Assembly (NCBI GenBank): GCA_049671305.1
Contig: JBATUR010000012.1
Coordinates: forward strand, 1-54,735
Reading direction: 5' to 3'
Source: CADCTM01 sp049671305
Lineage (GTDB): Bacteria; Cyanobacteriota; Cyanobacteriia; Cyanobacteriales; Coleofasciculaceae
Length of the DNA: 54,735 nt
In this document: positions 24,625 to 34,166 of the stretch, one piece after another
How the letters are laid out: every line of letters begins with the position of its first letter
Position numbering within the stretch: the first letter of the stretch is position 1
Made by a program: the position numbers and the translations under genes
The notes under the pieces: model-generated
Databases searched by the model: none
Told to the model about the DNA's origin: nothing
What the model saw: only the letters and a program-made list of their open reading frames with translations

Positions 24625-26214
24625 ATGCGTAAGTTAAGAGAAAACTTTAGTAAAAAGATTAATCATCTCAGTTCGTTATCTCTAACAGAGTGGCAGTGGG
24701 TATTGTGCTTTTTAATAGCTGCTTTCCTGCTTTGGGGTATAGGTTTAGGAAACTTGCCTTTACGAGACTGGGATGAAGGAACTCGTGCTTTAGTTGCGAG
24801 GGAAATTTACCAAACTGGTAATTGGCTTTATCCTACATTTCAAGGCAAACCATATCTCTTAAAACCACCACTAATGGATTGGTTAATTGCTTGCAGTTAC
24901 CAACTTGGAGGGGTTACAGAATTTACAACTCGTTTACCGGGAGCATTTTTTAGTGCTTGTGGTGTTCCCCTACTTTATTTAGTAGCGAGAGAATTGTTTC
25001 TTGAACGTCTTCCAGCCATTTTTTCTGCTGCTGTATATTTAACGCTTTTACCTGTTGTGCGTCACGGGCGTCTGGCAATGCTGGATGGCATGGTGATTAC
25101 TTTTTTTCTACTATTATTAGTTTGCTTACTTAAAAGCCGTAGAAACGCATATTGGGCAATTGGTATAGGCTTATGCTTAGGATTAATTACTTTTATAAAA
25201 GGTTTATTAGTAGTACCTTTAGCAACAATTGCTCTTAGTTTTATCATTGCAGATAAACAATTAAAAATATTAAAAAATCGTTATTTTTGGTTGGGTTTAA
25301 TTATAGGTAATTTACCAATAATTGCCTGGTATACCGCTCAATGGCAACATTATGGTAGTACTTTTTTGCAAGTTCATTTTCAGAATCAAGGACTAGAGCG
25401 CATTTCTCAAGCTGTGGAGGGGCATAATCAGCCAGCTTGGTTTTATTTATTGGAGTTGATTAAATATACTTTGCCTTGGTTATTATTTTGGTTTGGGGGC
25501 TTGTATCTGGCTTGGCAAAAGCGTACTACTAGTTGGGGAGCCTTAATTTTGATTGGCACAGTGGGTTATTTGGGAGTCATTTCATTAATGAAAACTAAGC
25601 TTCCCTGGTACATCATGCCACTGTATCCTTTTTTTGCTCTTGCTGTTGCTGTTCAACTTGTAGAGTTTTGGAAAAATGCCAAACGCTTGCCCCGTTTTTT
25701 GACAATAATATTAGGACTTTTAGTATTAGTTGGTTTAATTGGATTGGTTTATTTTATATTAGCAGATCCTCAACCTGTTTTGATGGTAATGAGTGTAATT
25801 GTGGCATTAACAATGGGTACTTCTGCTTGGTTAGCAAAAAAAAACAATCCAAAATTTATTATAATTTTATTAATTGGAATGTATTTAGTACTGGGGTTGT
25901 TAATGACATCTAAATCATGGATATGGGAGTTGAATGAAGCATTTCCTGTAAAACCCGTAGCTGCCTTAATTCGAGAAAGAACGAATACCAACGCTGTTAT
26001 TTATACCTCTTTTGGCTATCGGCGTCCAAGTTTAGACTTTTATAGTGAGCGCCAAGTAATTCCTTCAGATACTAATACATTGAAAAAAATCTGGTCACAG
26101 CAATCTTACTTTTTATTAAATCAGCAAACTTTATCGGCTTTGAATCTACCCGATAGCGTTACTCTTGGAACAGCAGAAGGTTTTACTTTATTAAGTCATA
26201 AATTACCCATTTAA
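24625..26214 (+). CDS. Glycosyltransferase family 39 (ArnT/PMT-like) membrane protein
   Basis: 529 residues from ATG 24625 (TTG 24622 is the alternative). It has about 11-12 membrane helices. The GT-C catalytic loop is after helix 1: LPLRDWDEGTRALVAREIYQ with the D50-E51 pair, followed by PTFQGKPYLLKPPLMDWLI, the standard ArnT/PMT_2 region. The C-terminal periplasmic part (about 450-529) is short. This class moves a sugar from a polyprenyl phosphate donor to lipid, protein or polysaccharide. ArnT itself adds aminoarabinose to lipid A, but the substrate here is not known. The divergent pairing with the gene at 22784 suggests a shared envelope-glycosylation task. Confidence 0.85.
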   Translation: MRKLRENFSKKINHLSSLSLTEWQWVLCFLIAAFLLWGIGLGNLPLRDWDEGTRALVAREIYQTGNWLYPTFQGKPYLLKPPLMDWLIACSYQLGGVTEFTTRLPGAFFSACGVPLLYLVARELFLERLPAIFSAAVYLTLLPVVRHGRLAMLDGMVITFFLLLLVCLLKSRRNAYWAIGIGLCLGLITFIKGLLVVPLATIALSFIIADKQLKILKNRYFWLGLIIGNLPIIAWYTAQWQHYGSTFLQVHFQNQGLERISQAVEGHNQPAWFYLLELIKYTLPWLLFWFGGLYLAWQKRTTSWGALILIGTVGYLGVISLMKTKLPWYIMPLYPFFALAVAVQLVEFWKNAKRLPRFLTIILGLLVLVGLIGLVYFILADPQPVLMVMSVIVALTMGTSAWLAKKNNPKFIIILLIGMYLVLGLLMTSKSWIWELNEAFPVKPVAALIRERTNTNAVIYTSFGYRRPSLDFYSERQVIPSDTNTLKKIWSQQSYFLLNQQTLSALNLPDSVTLGTAEGFTLLSHKLPI

Positions 26215-26339
26215 GATTGGATAATTACCAAAAAATATGATTAATTGTTATACAAGTTTTTAATGCTTTTAGGTAACTTTGAGTTTTTTCAAAAATATAC
26301 TATTATTTAAACTATACCCAAGGTAGATGTAAATCAACA

Positions 26340-26789
26340 ATGTTAATGTTAACTTTTTCTTTAGGTGAAGAGCGATATGCAATTTCAGCTAGACAAGTCG
26401 TAGAAGTAATATCTTTAGTAAAGCTGCAAAAGATTTCTCAAGCGCCCACATATATTGCGGGATCATTAAACTATCGGGGTGATATTATACCCATAATAGA
26501 TTTATGCGAACTAATAACAAAAAGTCAATATAGTCATAAATTTAGTACTAGGATTATTGTAGTTAATTATGGGAGCGATCAACAAATACCCTACCTCTTA
26601 GGGTTGATTGCTGAAAAAGTTACAGAAACCTTAAACATAAAAGAAACTGATTTTACTTCTTCAAAAATTCCCGTAAATTCACCTTTTTATTTAGGAGAAA
26701 TTATTAATGATCAACAAGGTATGATTCATTGTCTTCAAGTTGAGTCTCTCTTATCAAAATCCCAACTAAAATCTCTACTTCCAAAATAG
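26340..26789 (+). CDS. cheW: CheW adaptor, first gene of Wsp-like cluster (WspB position)
   Basis: 149 residues, a single CheW domain (LTFSLGEERYAISARQVVEV, then YIAGSLNYRGDIIPIIDL). CheW couples the chemoreceptor to the CheA kinase in the signalling array. The N-terminal 'RYAI' and 'RG' turns are intact, so it should bind both partners. It opens a run of seven same-strand genes, with 75 bp to the CheR gene. In the Pseudomonas wsp operon the same place relative to CheR-TPR is held by WspB. It lies 125 bp after the convergent-free end of the GT39 gene; no clear promoter could be fixed in that gap. Confidence 0.9.
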   Translation: MLMLTFSLGEERYAISARQVVEVISLVKLQKISQAPTYIAGSLNYRGDIIPIIDLCELITKSQYSHKFSTRIIVVNYGSDQQIPYLLGLIAEKVTETLNIKETDFTSSKIPVNSPFYLGEIINDQQGMIHCLQVESLLSKSQLKSLLPK

Positions 26790-26864
26790 TAGTAAGTGAA
26801 ATTAAGAATCCTTCCTTGAGATAGGTGCAAACTATAATTATTTAGTAGATATTAGAATTGAGTA

Positions 26865-28235
26865 TTGCAACAGCCAGTCACTGGTAAATCTGCGTTTCAA
26901 TTATTTGTACCACCTACTTATCTCATAAAAGTGTCACAAGCAGCTATTGAAGCTTTATTACAACAAAAGATTGGCTTAAATGCCAAAACAATTGGTTCTA
27001 AAACTATTGCTAGAGCAATAAATCGAAGAATGCTCGATTGTAGTTTATCTGATTTAACAATTTACTTAAAACTATTGCAAACATCAACAAAGGAATTAGA
27101 AACCTTAATTGAAAATATTGTTATACCCGAAACCTGGTTTTTTAGAGACCGCAAACCTTTTGATTTCTTAAGTCAATATGTTAATAATGAGTGGTTACCA
27201 ATGCAGCGACAGTCATTACGTGTACTAAGTGTACCTTGTTCAACTGGCGAAGAACCTTACTCAATTGCTATCACTCTTTTAGAAGCGGGGTTAAAATCAA
27301 AAGACTTTAGTATTGATGCGGTTGATATTAGCAAAAAATCTCTCTTGCGTGCCCAACGCGGAGTCTATAGTCAAAATTCCTTTAGAGGGTGCACGACTGC
27401 TTTTCAACAGCAGTATTTTACTCAGATAGAAGATGCTTATCATCTAGACAAAACAATTATCAACAATATAAAATTTATGTCTGGTAATTTACTAGATCCA
27501 CAATTTTCAACCACAAAAAAGCCTTATCATATAATTTTTTGCCGCAATTTATTAATTTATTTAGAACAATCAGCTAGAGAAAAAGTTGTTCAATTATTAG
27601 GTAAGTTATTAAATAATCATGGTCTATTGTTTCTAGGTTACTCTGAAACTGGACAAATATTGTCATCTGGTTTTGTACCTGTACGCTACCCTACCGCTTT
27701 TGCATTTCGCAAAGAAAGCGATACTAAATCTTTAAATACTATGTCGGCATCTTCGCCTAAAAGTATTGAGCTTCCCAAAACTGATCTTCCTTCAGCATTG
27801 ACAAAAAAGAATCCCAAAAAGCCGCACAAAACTACTTTCAAATCTAGCCAAAATAATGAGAAAATAAAAGTTAGTAATTCTACTACGCTAAATAGTCAGG
27901 AAATATTATTTAATGATGTTCAAATCCCAGATCTTAATTTACCAAACTCACTTAAAGTCGCGAGAAATTTTGCAGATAAAGGGCAATTAAAGGAAGCAGC
28001 AAGCTTATGTAAGTCTTATTTGAGTGAAAATCCTCTCAATGCAGAAACTTATTTTCTACTAGGTCAAGTCTATCAAGCTGAAGGAAATGAGCAGTACGCT
28101 GAACAATACTTTCAAAAAGCAATTTACCTTGACCCAAACCACTATGAAGCTTTAATACATTTAGCTTTACTTAAAGAATATTATGGGGATCAAAAAAGTG
28201 CCATAATTCTTAGACAACGCATCGAGCGTTTATAA
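26865..28235 (+). CDS. cheR: CheR methyltransferase with TPR tail (WspC-like)
   Basis: 456 residues. TTG 26865 is the only reasonable start because a stop codon lies two codons before it. The N-terminal all-helical CheR part has IPETWFFRDRKPFDFL (about 88-102). The SAM-binding part has VLSVPCSTGEEPYSIAITL (about 120-138), DAVDISKKSLLRAQRGVY, and IIFCRNLLIYLEQ (about 223-235). After a Ser/Lys/Pro-rich linker (about 285-355), residues about 360-456 form roughly two to three TPR repeats (YFLLGQVYQAEGNEQYAEQY). CheR methylates receptor Glu residues for adaptation. WspC has this same methylase-plus-TPR layout. Confidence 0.92.
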   Translation: MQQPVTGKSAFQLFVPPTYLIKVSQAAIEALLQQKIGLNAKTIGSKTIARAINRRMLDCSLSDLTIYLKLLQTSTKELETLIENIVIPETWFFRDRKPFDFLSQYVNNEWLPMQRQSLRVLSVPCSTGEEPYSIAITLLEAGLKSKDFSIDAVDISKKSLLRAQRGVYSQNSFRGCTTAFQQQYFTQIEDAYHLDKTIINNIKFMSGNLLDPQFSTTKKPYHIIFCRNLLIYLEQSAREKVVQLLGKLLNNHGLLFLGYSETGQILSSGFVPVRYPTAFAFRKESDTKSLNTMSASSPKSIELPKTDLPSALTKKNPKKPHKTTFKSSQNNEKIKVSNSTTLNSQEILFNDVQIPDLNLPNSLKVARNFADKGQLKEAASLCKSYLSENPLNAETYFLLGQVYQAEGNEQYAEQYFQKAIYLDPNHYEALIHLALLKEYYGDQKSAIILRQRIERL

Positions 28236-28272
28236 AAAATCACAGTTTATCTTCAAAATAAGGCAATCTTAA

Positions 28273-29910
28273 ATGTATAAGCAAATTAAAATCACCCAGT
28301 TTGTGTCACTAGGGTTTCTAGCAATTATTTTTGTGACAATTGTTATCAATATTATGAATAAGTTGAATGCTAATAATTTAGTGACTACGTTGGAGTTGGT
28401 TACTCGTACTTACGAAGTAAAAAATGATTTGAAAGATTTAGAAAAAACATTAATTGACGCAGAAAATGGTCAAAGAGGGTTTATTTATACTAACCAAAAA
28501 ATTTATCTAGAACCTTACAATCAAGCAGTAACAAAAATAAATCCTATATTTTTAAGATTAAGAAATAGAATTCAAGATAATCCTCGTCAGTTAGCAAGTC
28601 TGACGAGAATTGAAGAATTATCTCAACAAAGAATGGACAGATTAGCAACAGCAATATCTTTAAAAAGGCAGGGAAAAGAACAGCAACTAAGAGCTTTCTT
28701 CTTGTCTGGAAGAAGCAAAGAGATTATGGATGATATTAGAGAAAGTATTGCTGAAATGGCACAGGTTCAGGATCAATTATTAAAAGAACGAAAAAAAGAC
28801 TTAAATCAAGCTCAAGATCTTTTAACTTACTCTACATTAGGAAGTATTTTGGTTGTGATCATAATTGGGGCACTAATTTCGTTTTTACTCGCCCGCCTTC
28901 TTAAGAAGTCTTTATCGATCGCAGTCAATGCCGCCGAAAAAGTCTCGGCAGGTGATTTAACAAACGAACTAGAAACTAATAACGAAATAAAAGTTAATTC
29001 AAATGATGAAATTGGTCAATTAATTTCAACTTTTCGGACAATGACAAGTAATTTGAATTCACTAATTAGTCAAGTACAACATTCTGGTATCCAAATTACT
29101 ACATCTACTACTGAAATAGCCGCTTCTGGTAAAGAATTAGAAGCTGCTGTTACTCAACAAGTTGCTTCAACTAATGAAGTGGTTGCTACTGCCCAGAATA
29201 TTGCCAATAATTCTGAGCAACTGGTTAAAACAATGGATGAAGTTACCAATCTTTCCCAGACTACAGCTATTGCCACAAGAGGTGGTCAAAAAGACTTAAT
29301 TCAGATGCAAGCAACGATTCGTCAATTGGCAGAATCAACTCGTTCAATTTCTTCTAAATTAGGTATTATTAGTGAAAAAGCTAATAATATCAATAGCATT
29401 GTTACGACAATTACTAAAGTAGCAGATCAGACCAATTTGCTCTCGCTGAATGCAGCAATTGAAGCCGAAAAAGCTGGAGAATACGGTTTAGGTTTTTCCG
29501 TAGTGGCTAGAGAAATTCGACGCCTAGCAGACCAAACTGCCGTGGCAACATTAGATATTGAAAGCATGGTCAAAGAAATGCAATCTGCTGTTTCAACGGG
29601 TGTAATGGAAATGGATAAATTTAGTAAAGAAGTGACACGTAGTGTTGAAGATGTAGGTAAAATTAGTCAGCAGCTTGGAGATATTATTGAACAAGTTCAA
29701 TCATTAACTCCCAGTTTTGAAATTGTCAGTCAGGGTATGGAATCTCAGTCTCATAGCGCTCAACAAATCAGTGAATCAATGCTTCAACTTAGAGAAGCTT
29801 CTCTACAAACTGCTGACGCTTTACGCGAGACTAATAGTGCACTTGAGCAATTAAATGATGCCGCACAAAATTTAAGAGAAGAAACTTCTCGCTTCAAAGT
29901 TAGTCATTAG
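28273..29910 (+). CDS. Methyl-accepting chemoreceptor with CHASE3 sensor (WspA position)
   Basis: 545 residues. TM1 is about 8-28. The periplasmic or lumenal sensor (30-180) carries the CHASE3 signature DAENGQRGFIYTNQKIYLEPY near 62-82. TM2 is about 187-209, HAMP about 210-265, then the long signalling coiled coil. The hairpin tip (VADQTNLLSLNAAIEAEKAG at 383-402, then GFSVVAREIRRLADQTA) binds CheW and CheA. Methylation-type Gln/Glu pairs occur in both arms. There is no C-terminal CheR-tethering pentapeptide (it ends SRFKVSH). Pseudomonas WspA has a four-helix-bundle sensor of similar topology; the CHASE3 label here is my reading. The signal is unknown, possibly surface contact by analogy. 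Confidence 0.9.
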   Translation: MYKQIKITQFVSLGFLAIIFVTIVINIMNKLNANNLVTTLELVTRTYEVKNDLKDLEKTLIDAENGQRGFIYTNQKIYLEPYNQAVTKINPIFLRLRNRIQDNPRQLASLTRIEELSQQRMDRLATAISLKRQGKEQQLRAFFLSGRSKEIMDDIRESIAEMAQVQDQLLKERKKDLNQAQDLLTYSTLGSILVVIIIGALISFLLARLLKKSLSIAVNAAEKVSAGDLTNELETNNEIKVNSNDEIGQLISTFRTMTSNLNSLISQVQHSGIQITTSTTEIAASGKELEAAVTQQVASTNEVVATAQNIANNSEQLVKTMDEVTNLSQTTAIATRGGQKDLIQMQATIRQLAESTRSISSKLGIISEKANNINSIVTTITKVADQTNLLSLNAAIEAEKAGEYGLGFSVVAREIRRLADQTAVATLDIESMVKEMQSAVSTGVMEMDKFSKEVTRSVEDVGKISQQLGDIIEQVQSLTPSFEIVSQGMESQSHSAQQISESMLQLREASLQTADALRETNSALEQLNDAAQNLREETSRFKVSH

Positions 29911-29938
29911 AAATCAATTAGTATATACCAATTCACTA

Positions 29939-30592
29939 ATGATTAATAGTTGCTGGAATCAAATCGGGGTTTGGGGCGACAACTCTTGCCCAAAACTTAC
30001 AACTTATATTCATTGTCATAATTGCCCTATTTATTCAACTGCTGGTAGACAATTACTTGATCGTGAAGTACCTATAGATTATTTAAATGACCAAACTAAA
30101 TTACTCGCTCAAACAAAAGATCAACAGAGACTTGATACAATATCATTAGGAATCTTTCGTTTAGAAAAAGAATGGTTTGCACTCCCCATACAACTATTTA
30201 AAGAAGTTACAGAACCATCAATTATTCATACGCTGCCTCATCGTAGTAATAAAACTTTTTTAGGACTTATAAGTATCAAAGGCGAAATTAATATCTGCAT
30301 ATCCCTCCATGAATTTTTGGGCATAGAGAAGAGTACATCTATTTCTAACTTTAGTTCCATTGTTTATAAAAGAATGTTAGTAATTGAGAAAGAAGGCAAT
30401 CAATGGGTGTTTGGAGTTGATGAAATTTATGGTGTTCACAGGGTTACTGTAGAATCATTACAAAATGTGCCTACTACTATCTCTAAAGCAATAGGAACAT
30501 ACACTAAGTCAGTAATTAAATGGCAAGAAAAAAGTATTACTTATTTAGATGAAGACTTGTTATTTTATGCTATTCGTAAAAAAGTTCTTTGA
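29939..30592 (+). CDS. cheW: CheW with N-terminal four-Cys motif (WspD-like)
   Basis: 217 residues. The N-terminal ~50 residues carry C5, C17, C26 and C29 in the pattern CWNQIGVWGD, SCP, then HCHNCPIYSTAGRQLLDRE. The Pseudomonas adaptor WspD, as I recall it, starts in the same way (CWNxIGVxGD...CP...HCxNCPVY). A CheW domain follows (about 70-215; LGIFRLEKEWFALPIQLFKE, LGLISIKGEINICISL). The four Cys could bind Zn or an Fe-S cluster; this is inferred. Only 28 bp separate it from the MCP, and 219 bp separate it from CheA. The protein probably links the receptor to CheA as a second adaptor. Confidence 0.9.
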   Translation: MINSCWNQIGVWGDNSCPKLTTYIHCHNCPIYSTAGRQLLDREVPIDYLNDQTKLLAQTKDQQRLDTISLGIFRLEKEWFALPIQLFKEVTEPSIIHTLPHRSNKTFLGLISIKGEINICISLHEFLGIEKSTSISNFSSIVYKRMLVIEKEGNQWVFGVDEIYGVHRVTVESLQNVPTTISKAIGTYTKSVIKWQEKSITYLDEDLLFYAIRKKVL

Positions 30593-30811
30593 AAAAAAAC
30601 GCGGCTTTTGATAAAATAAGAAATATCTATCAATAATTAATAAAGCGTCATTAGCTTGACTTTTAATGATATTAACAATAGCTGGGAATGGTTAATGATT
30701 AAACTAATAATTAAATTTTCAATAAACCCAACTTTTAAAATAGCTGCTAGCCTTTATTTATTGTCTCTTTTGGCTGATGTATATTGCTGGTAAATTAGCT
30801 AAAAATAAAAA

Positions 30812-33112
30812 ATGACTAATCAGGATTTAAGCAGTTTCTCCATGCTAGACCTGTTTCGCATGGAGCTAGAAACCCAGACAACCATACTAAGTGATAACCT
30901 ATTAATCCTAGAAACTCAAGCAGATAACTCGGAAGCCTTAAGCTGCTTAATGCGTGCGGCGCATTCCATCAAAGGCGCGGCTTCTATTGTTCAGATCGAG
31001 CCTACGGTAAAAATTGCTCATGTCATGGAAGATTGCTTTGTTGCCGCCCAGCAAGGCAGTATTGCTTTATCATCAAATCAAATTGATATTTTATTACAAG
31101 CAGTAGATCTGTTTTTAAGCATCGCCAAAGTTCCTGAAACTGAGTTGGAAAATTGGTTATTGGTACATACTGATGAAATCGAAACTGTTGCCGCTTCTAT
31201 CTCCACAATTACTGATTTGTCAGCAGATACAACAACTCTACAAAAGATAACAGATCAGCAACAATTAACCATTGAAACTACAGTAATTAGTCAACCAGAA
31301 CAGGAAACCTCTATTCCAATGCCCCAGAATGTAGACCGGGGTTTACGAATTAGTACTGACAACTTAAGTCGTTTGATGAGTTTAGCTAGTGAATCCTTAG
31401 TAGAGGCAAATTGGTTACAACCTTTTGGTGACTCCTTACAAAAACTAAGGCAGCATCAAAATCAATTGTTGAAAAATCTAGAAAAATTTCAAGATTTGTT
31501 ATCAGATTCACATCCCAATCAACTGATTGAATCACAATTAACTGTAACTCGTAATAAAGCTAATGAATGCTATCATTTTCTCGTTGACCGTTTAAATGAA
31601 TTAGAAAATTTTTCCCGTCGTTCGACCAATCTTTCAGATCGTCTTTATCGTGAAGTAATTGCTACTCAAATGCGACCGTTTGCTGATCGCATTGAGAGTT
31701 TTCCCAGAATTGTACGTGACTTAGCAAGACAATTAGGAAAACAAGTAAAACTTGAAATACTTGGCAAATCTACCCCAGTAGATAGAGACATTTTGGACAA
31801 GCTAGAAGCCCCACTAATTCATCTTATTAGAAATGCGATCGCTCATGGTATTGAAATGCCTCAAGAGCGTCTTGCAATCGGCAAATCTGCTGAAGGAATC
31901 GTGCAGTTAGAAGCTCTACATCAATCAGGAATACTATCAATAACCGTCTCTGATGACGGTCGGGGTGTAGATTTTGAGCAACTACGCACAACAATTGTTA
32001 ATAAAGGAATTGTCAATACCGAAATTGCCAACAAATTAACAGAAGCTGAACTTATTGAATTCTTATTTTTGCCTGGATTTTCTACAGCTCAAACCCTCAC
32101 CGAAATTTCAGGTCGCGGAGTGGGTTTAGATATTGTTCAAAGTATGGTGCAGCAGGTAGGTGGCAAACTAAAGGCAATATCTCATCAGAACCGAGGCATA
32201 AAGTTTTATCTACAACTACCATTAACTTTATCAGTAATTCGTAGCTTATTAGTTGAAATATCTGGAGAAGTTTATGCTTTTCCCATCACTCGTATTGAAC
32301 GATTGGTGATGATTGAAAAAAAGGAGATATTTCAAGTGGAAAATCGCCATGTTTTTAGATTAGATGAACAAAATATTGGCTTAATATTAGCAAGACAAAT
32401 TTTAAATATTAATCAATCATCCCTTAACTTGGCACAAGAAACCTTAGCCGTTGTTGTTATTAGTAGCAACCCTAACTATAATGTTACAATGGCAGCAGGT
32501 GCATCTCGCTCCAACAGTTATGGAGTTGTAGTTGATCGCTTTTTGGGAGCACAAGACTTAGTAGTAAGACCTTTGGATACACGTTTAGGAAAAGTTCAAG
32601 ATATTAGTGCCGCAGCGTTAATGGAAGACGGAACCATCGCTTTAATTGTTGACGTTGAAGATTTAGTTCGCTCTATTGATAAACTTTTAGCTACTCAAGA
32701 TATAACTAAGGTCAAGCAAACTGATGCCAGCTCTATCAAAGAACCATTAAAAATATTAGTTGTTGATGATTCAATTACTGTCAGAGAAGTTGAAAGAAAA
32801 CTTTTAGAAAATAACGGCTATAAAGTTGAAACTGCCGTTAATGGCATTGATGGCTGGAATGCCATCCGCACCAATCAATACGACTTAATTATTACAGACA
32901 TTGATATGCCGCGTATGAATGGAATTGAACTTGTCAGCCAAATCAAAAACCATCCTAACTTTAAGTCATTACCTGTAATAATTGTCTCTTATAAAGACAG
33001 AGAAGAAGATTATCTAAAAGGATTGGACGTGGGAGCAAATTATTATTTAACTAAAAGCAGTTTTCATGATGACACCCTCATAAAAGCGGTTATTGACTTA
33101 ATTGGGAAATAG
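30812..33112 (+). CDS. cheA: CheA-type kinase with C-terminal receiver (WspE-like)
   Basis: 766 residues. The N-terminal HPt has the phosphorylated His51 in RAAHSIKGAA. A dimerisation helix pair is about 180-290 (RISTDNLSRLMSLASE). The HATPase has the N-box LIHLIRNAIAHGIEMP, then SDDGRGVD and GRGVGLDIV. The CheW-like regulatory domain (LLVEISGEVYAFPITRIERL) docks in the array. A receiver (about 643-766) ends the protein with phospho-Asp696 in ITDIDMPRMNG. No P2 domain for CheY/CheB is evident. The receiver fused to CheA matches WspE. It should phosphorylate its own receiver, CheB at 33135, and the WspR-type receiver at 34418. Confidence 0.93.
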   Translation: MTNQDLSSFSMLDLFRMELETQTTILSDNLLILETQADNSEALSCLMRAAHSIKGAASIVQIEPTVKIAHVMEDCFVAAQQGSIALSSNQIDILLQAVDLFLSIAKVPETELENWLLVHTDEIETVAASISTITDLSADTTTLQKITDQQQLTIETTVISQPEQETSIPMPQNVDRGLRISTDNLSRLMSLASESLVEANWLQPFGDSLQKLRQHQNQLLKNLEKFQDLLSDSHPNQLIESQLTVTRNKANECYHFLVDRLNELENFSRRSTNLSDRLYREVIATQMRPFADRIESFPRIVRDLARQLGKQVKLEILGKSTPVDRDILDKLEAPLIHLIRNAIAHGIEMPQERLAIGKSAEGIVQLEALHQSGILSITVSDDGRGVDFEQLRTTIVNKGIVNTEIANKLTEAELIEFLFLPGFSTAQTLTEISGRGVGLDIVQSMVQQVGGKLKAISHQNRGIKFYLQLPLTLSVIRSLLVEISGEVYAFPITRIERLVMIEKKEIFQVENRHVFRLDEQNIGLILARQILNINQSSLNLAQETLAVVVISSNPNYNVTMAAGASRSNSYGVVVDRFLGAQDLVVRPLDTRLGKVQDISAAALMEDGTIALIVDVEDLVRSIDKLLATQDITKVKQTDASSIKEPLKILVVDDSITVREVERKLLENNGYKVETAVNGIDGWNAIRTNQYDLIITDIDMPRMNGIELVSQIKNHPNFKSLPVIIVSYKDREEDYLKGLDVGANYYLTKSSFHDDTLIKAVIDLIGK

Positions 33113-33134
33113 CCTTGAGTAAGAAAAATCGATA

Positions 33135-34166
33135 ATGCAAATCGCCATAGTTAACGACACTTTAATAGCAACAGAAGCCTTACGTCGCGTCTTAAATACA
33201 GTTCCAGAATATAACGTTGTTTGGAATGCCCGCAATGGTGCTGAAGCTGTTAGCAAATGCGCCAAAAATACCCCTGACTTAATTTTGATGGATTTAATCA
33301 TGCCCGTGATGGATGGGGTTGAGGCAACACGTCAAATCATGAAAACTTCTCCTTGCGCGATCTTAATCGTAACTTCCACGGTAAAAGGTCACACTTCTAA
33401 AATATTTGAATCGATGGGATATGGAGCCTTAGATGTTGTTAGTACACCAATTTTAGGAAGAGGTGGCTATTTGGAAGGCGGGGCAAGTTTGCTCTCAAAA
33501 ATTGCGACTATTGGCAAATTAATCGGTAAATCAACAAGTTCATCACTTCAACCTTTATCTCCACAAAAACAGCGCTTTATTTCTTCATTTAGCCCTCCTT
33601 TGGTAGTAATTGGGGCTTCTACCGGCGGTCCCCAGGCATTAGCCACTATCCTTTCCGGCTTAGGCAAAGATTTCGGCGCGGCTATTGTCGTTGTGCAGCA
33701 CGTTGATCAGCAATTTGCACAGGGACTTGCTGACTGGCTCAATGCTCAAATATCCCTGCCTGTCAAGTTAGCAAGTGTAGGGTGTATGATTGAAGTTGGC
33801 AAAGTTTTCCTGGCTAGCACCAACAACCACCTAATATTACAACCCAATCAAAGGCTGTCTTACACTCAAAATCCACTAGATTATGCTTATCGTCCGTCGG
33901 TGGATGTATTTTTTAAAAGTGTCGCACAGCATTGGCAAGGCAAAGGTGTTGCTGTACTGCTAACTGGCATGGGTAAAGATGGCGCTCAAGGCTTACAAAT
34001 TTTGCGCTCTACGGGTTGGCATACAATTGCTCAAGAAAAAAGTAGCTGCGTCATCTACGGGATGCCAAAAGCAGCTATAGAACTGGGTGCGGCTGTGGAT
34101 ATTTTACCGGTTGAAGCGATCTCGGCTGCCATTTTTCGGGTACTTCGCCCGCAAATCAGTCGCTAA
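33135..34166 (+). CDS. cheB: CheB methylesterase with receiver (WspF-like)
   Basis: 343 residues. The receiver (1-120) has phospho-Asp53 (LMDLIMPVMDG). The esterase (about 150-340) has Ser162 in IGASTGGP, His189 in VVVQHVD, and Asp282 in GMGKDGAQG, so the full catalytic triad is present. It removes methyl groups from the receptor when phosphorylated, resetting sensitivity. The usual Asp-Asp acidic pair of the receiver reads Asn7-Asp8 (AIVNDT). WspF, as I recall it, has the same ND and the shared VEALRRxL helix (here TEALRRVL). It lies 22 bp after the CheA stop and is clearly co-transcribed. Confidence 0.93.
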   Translation: MQIAIVNDTLIATEALRRVLNTVPEYNVVWNARNGAEAVSKCAKNTPDLILMDLIMPVMDGVEATRQIMKTSPCAILIVTSTVKGHTSKIFESMGYGALDVVSTPILGRGGYLEGGASLLSKIATIGKLIGKSTSSSLQPLSPQKQRFISSFSPPLVVIGASTGGPQALATILSGLGKDFGAAIVVVQHVDQQFAQGLADWLNAQISLPVKLASVGCMIEVGKVFLASTNNHLILQPNQRLSYTQNPLDYAYRPSVDVFFKSVAQHWQGKGVAVLLTGMGKDGAQGLQILRSTGWHTIAQEKSSCVIYGMPKAAIELGAAVDILPVEAISAAIFRVLRPQISR

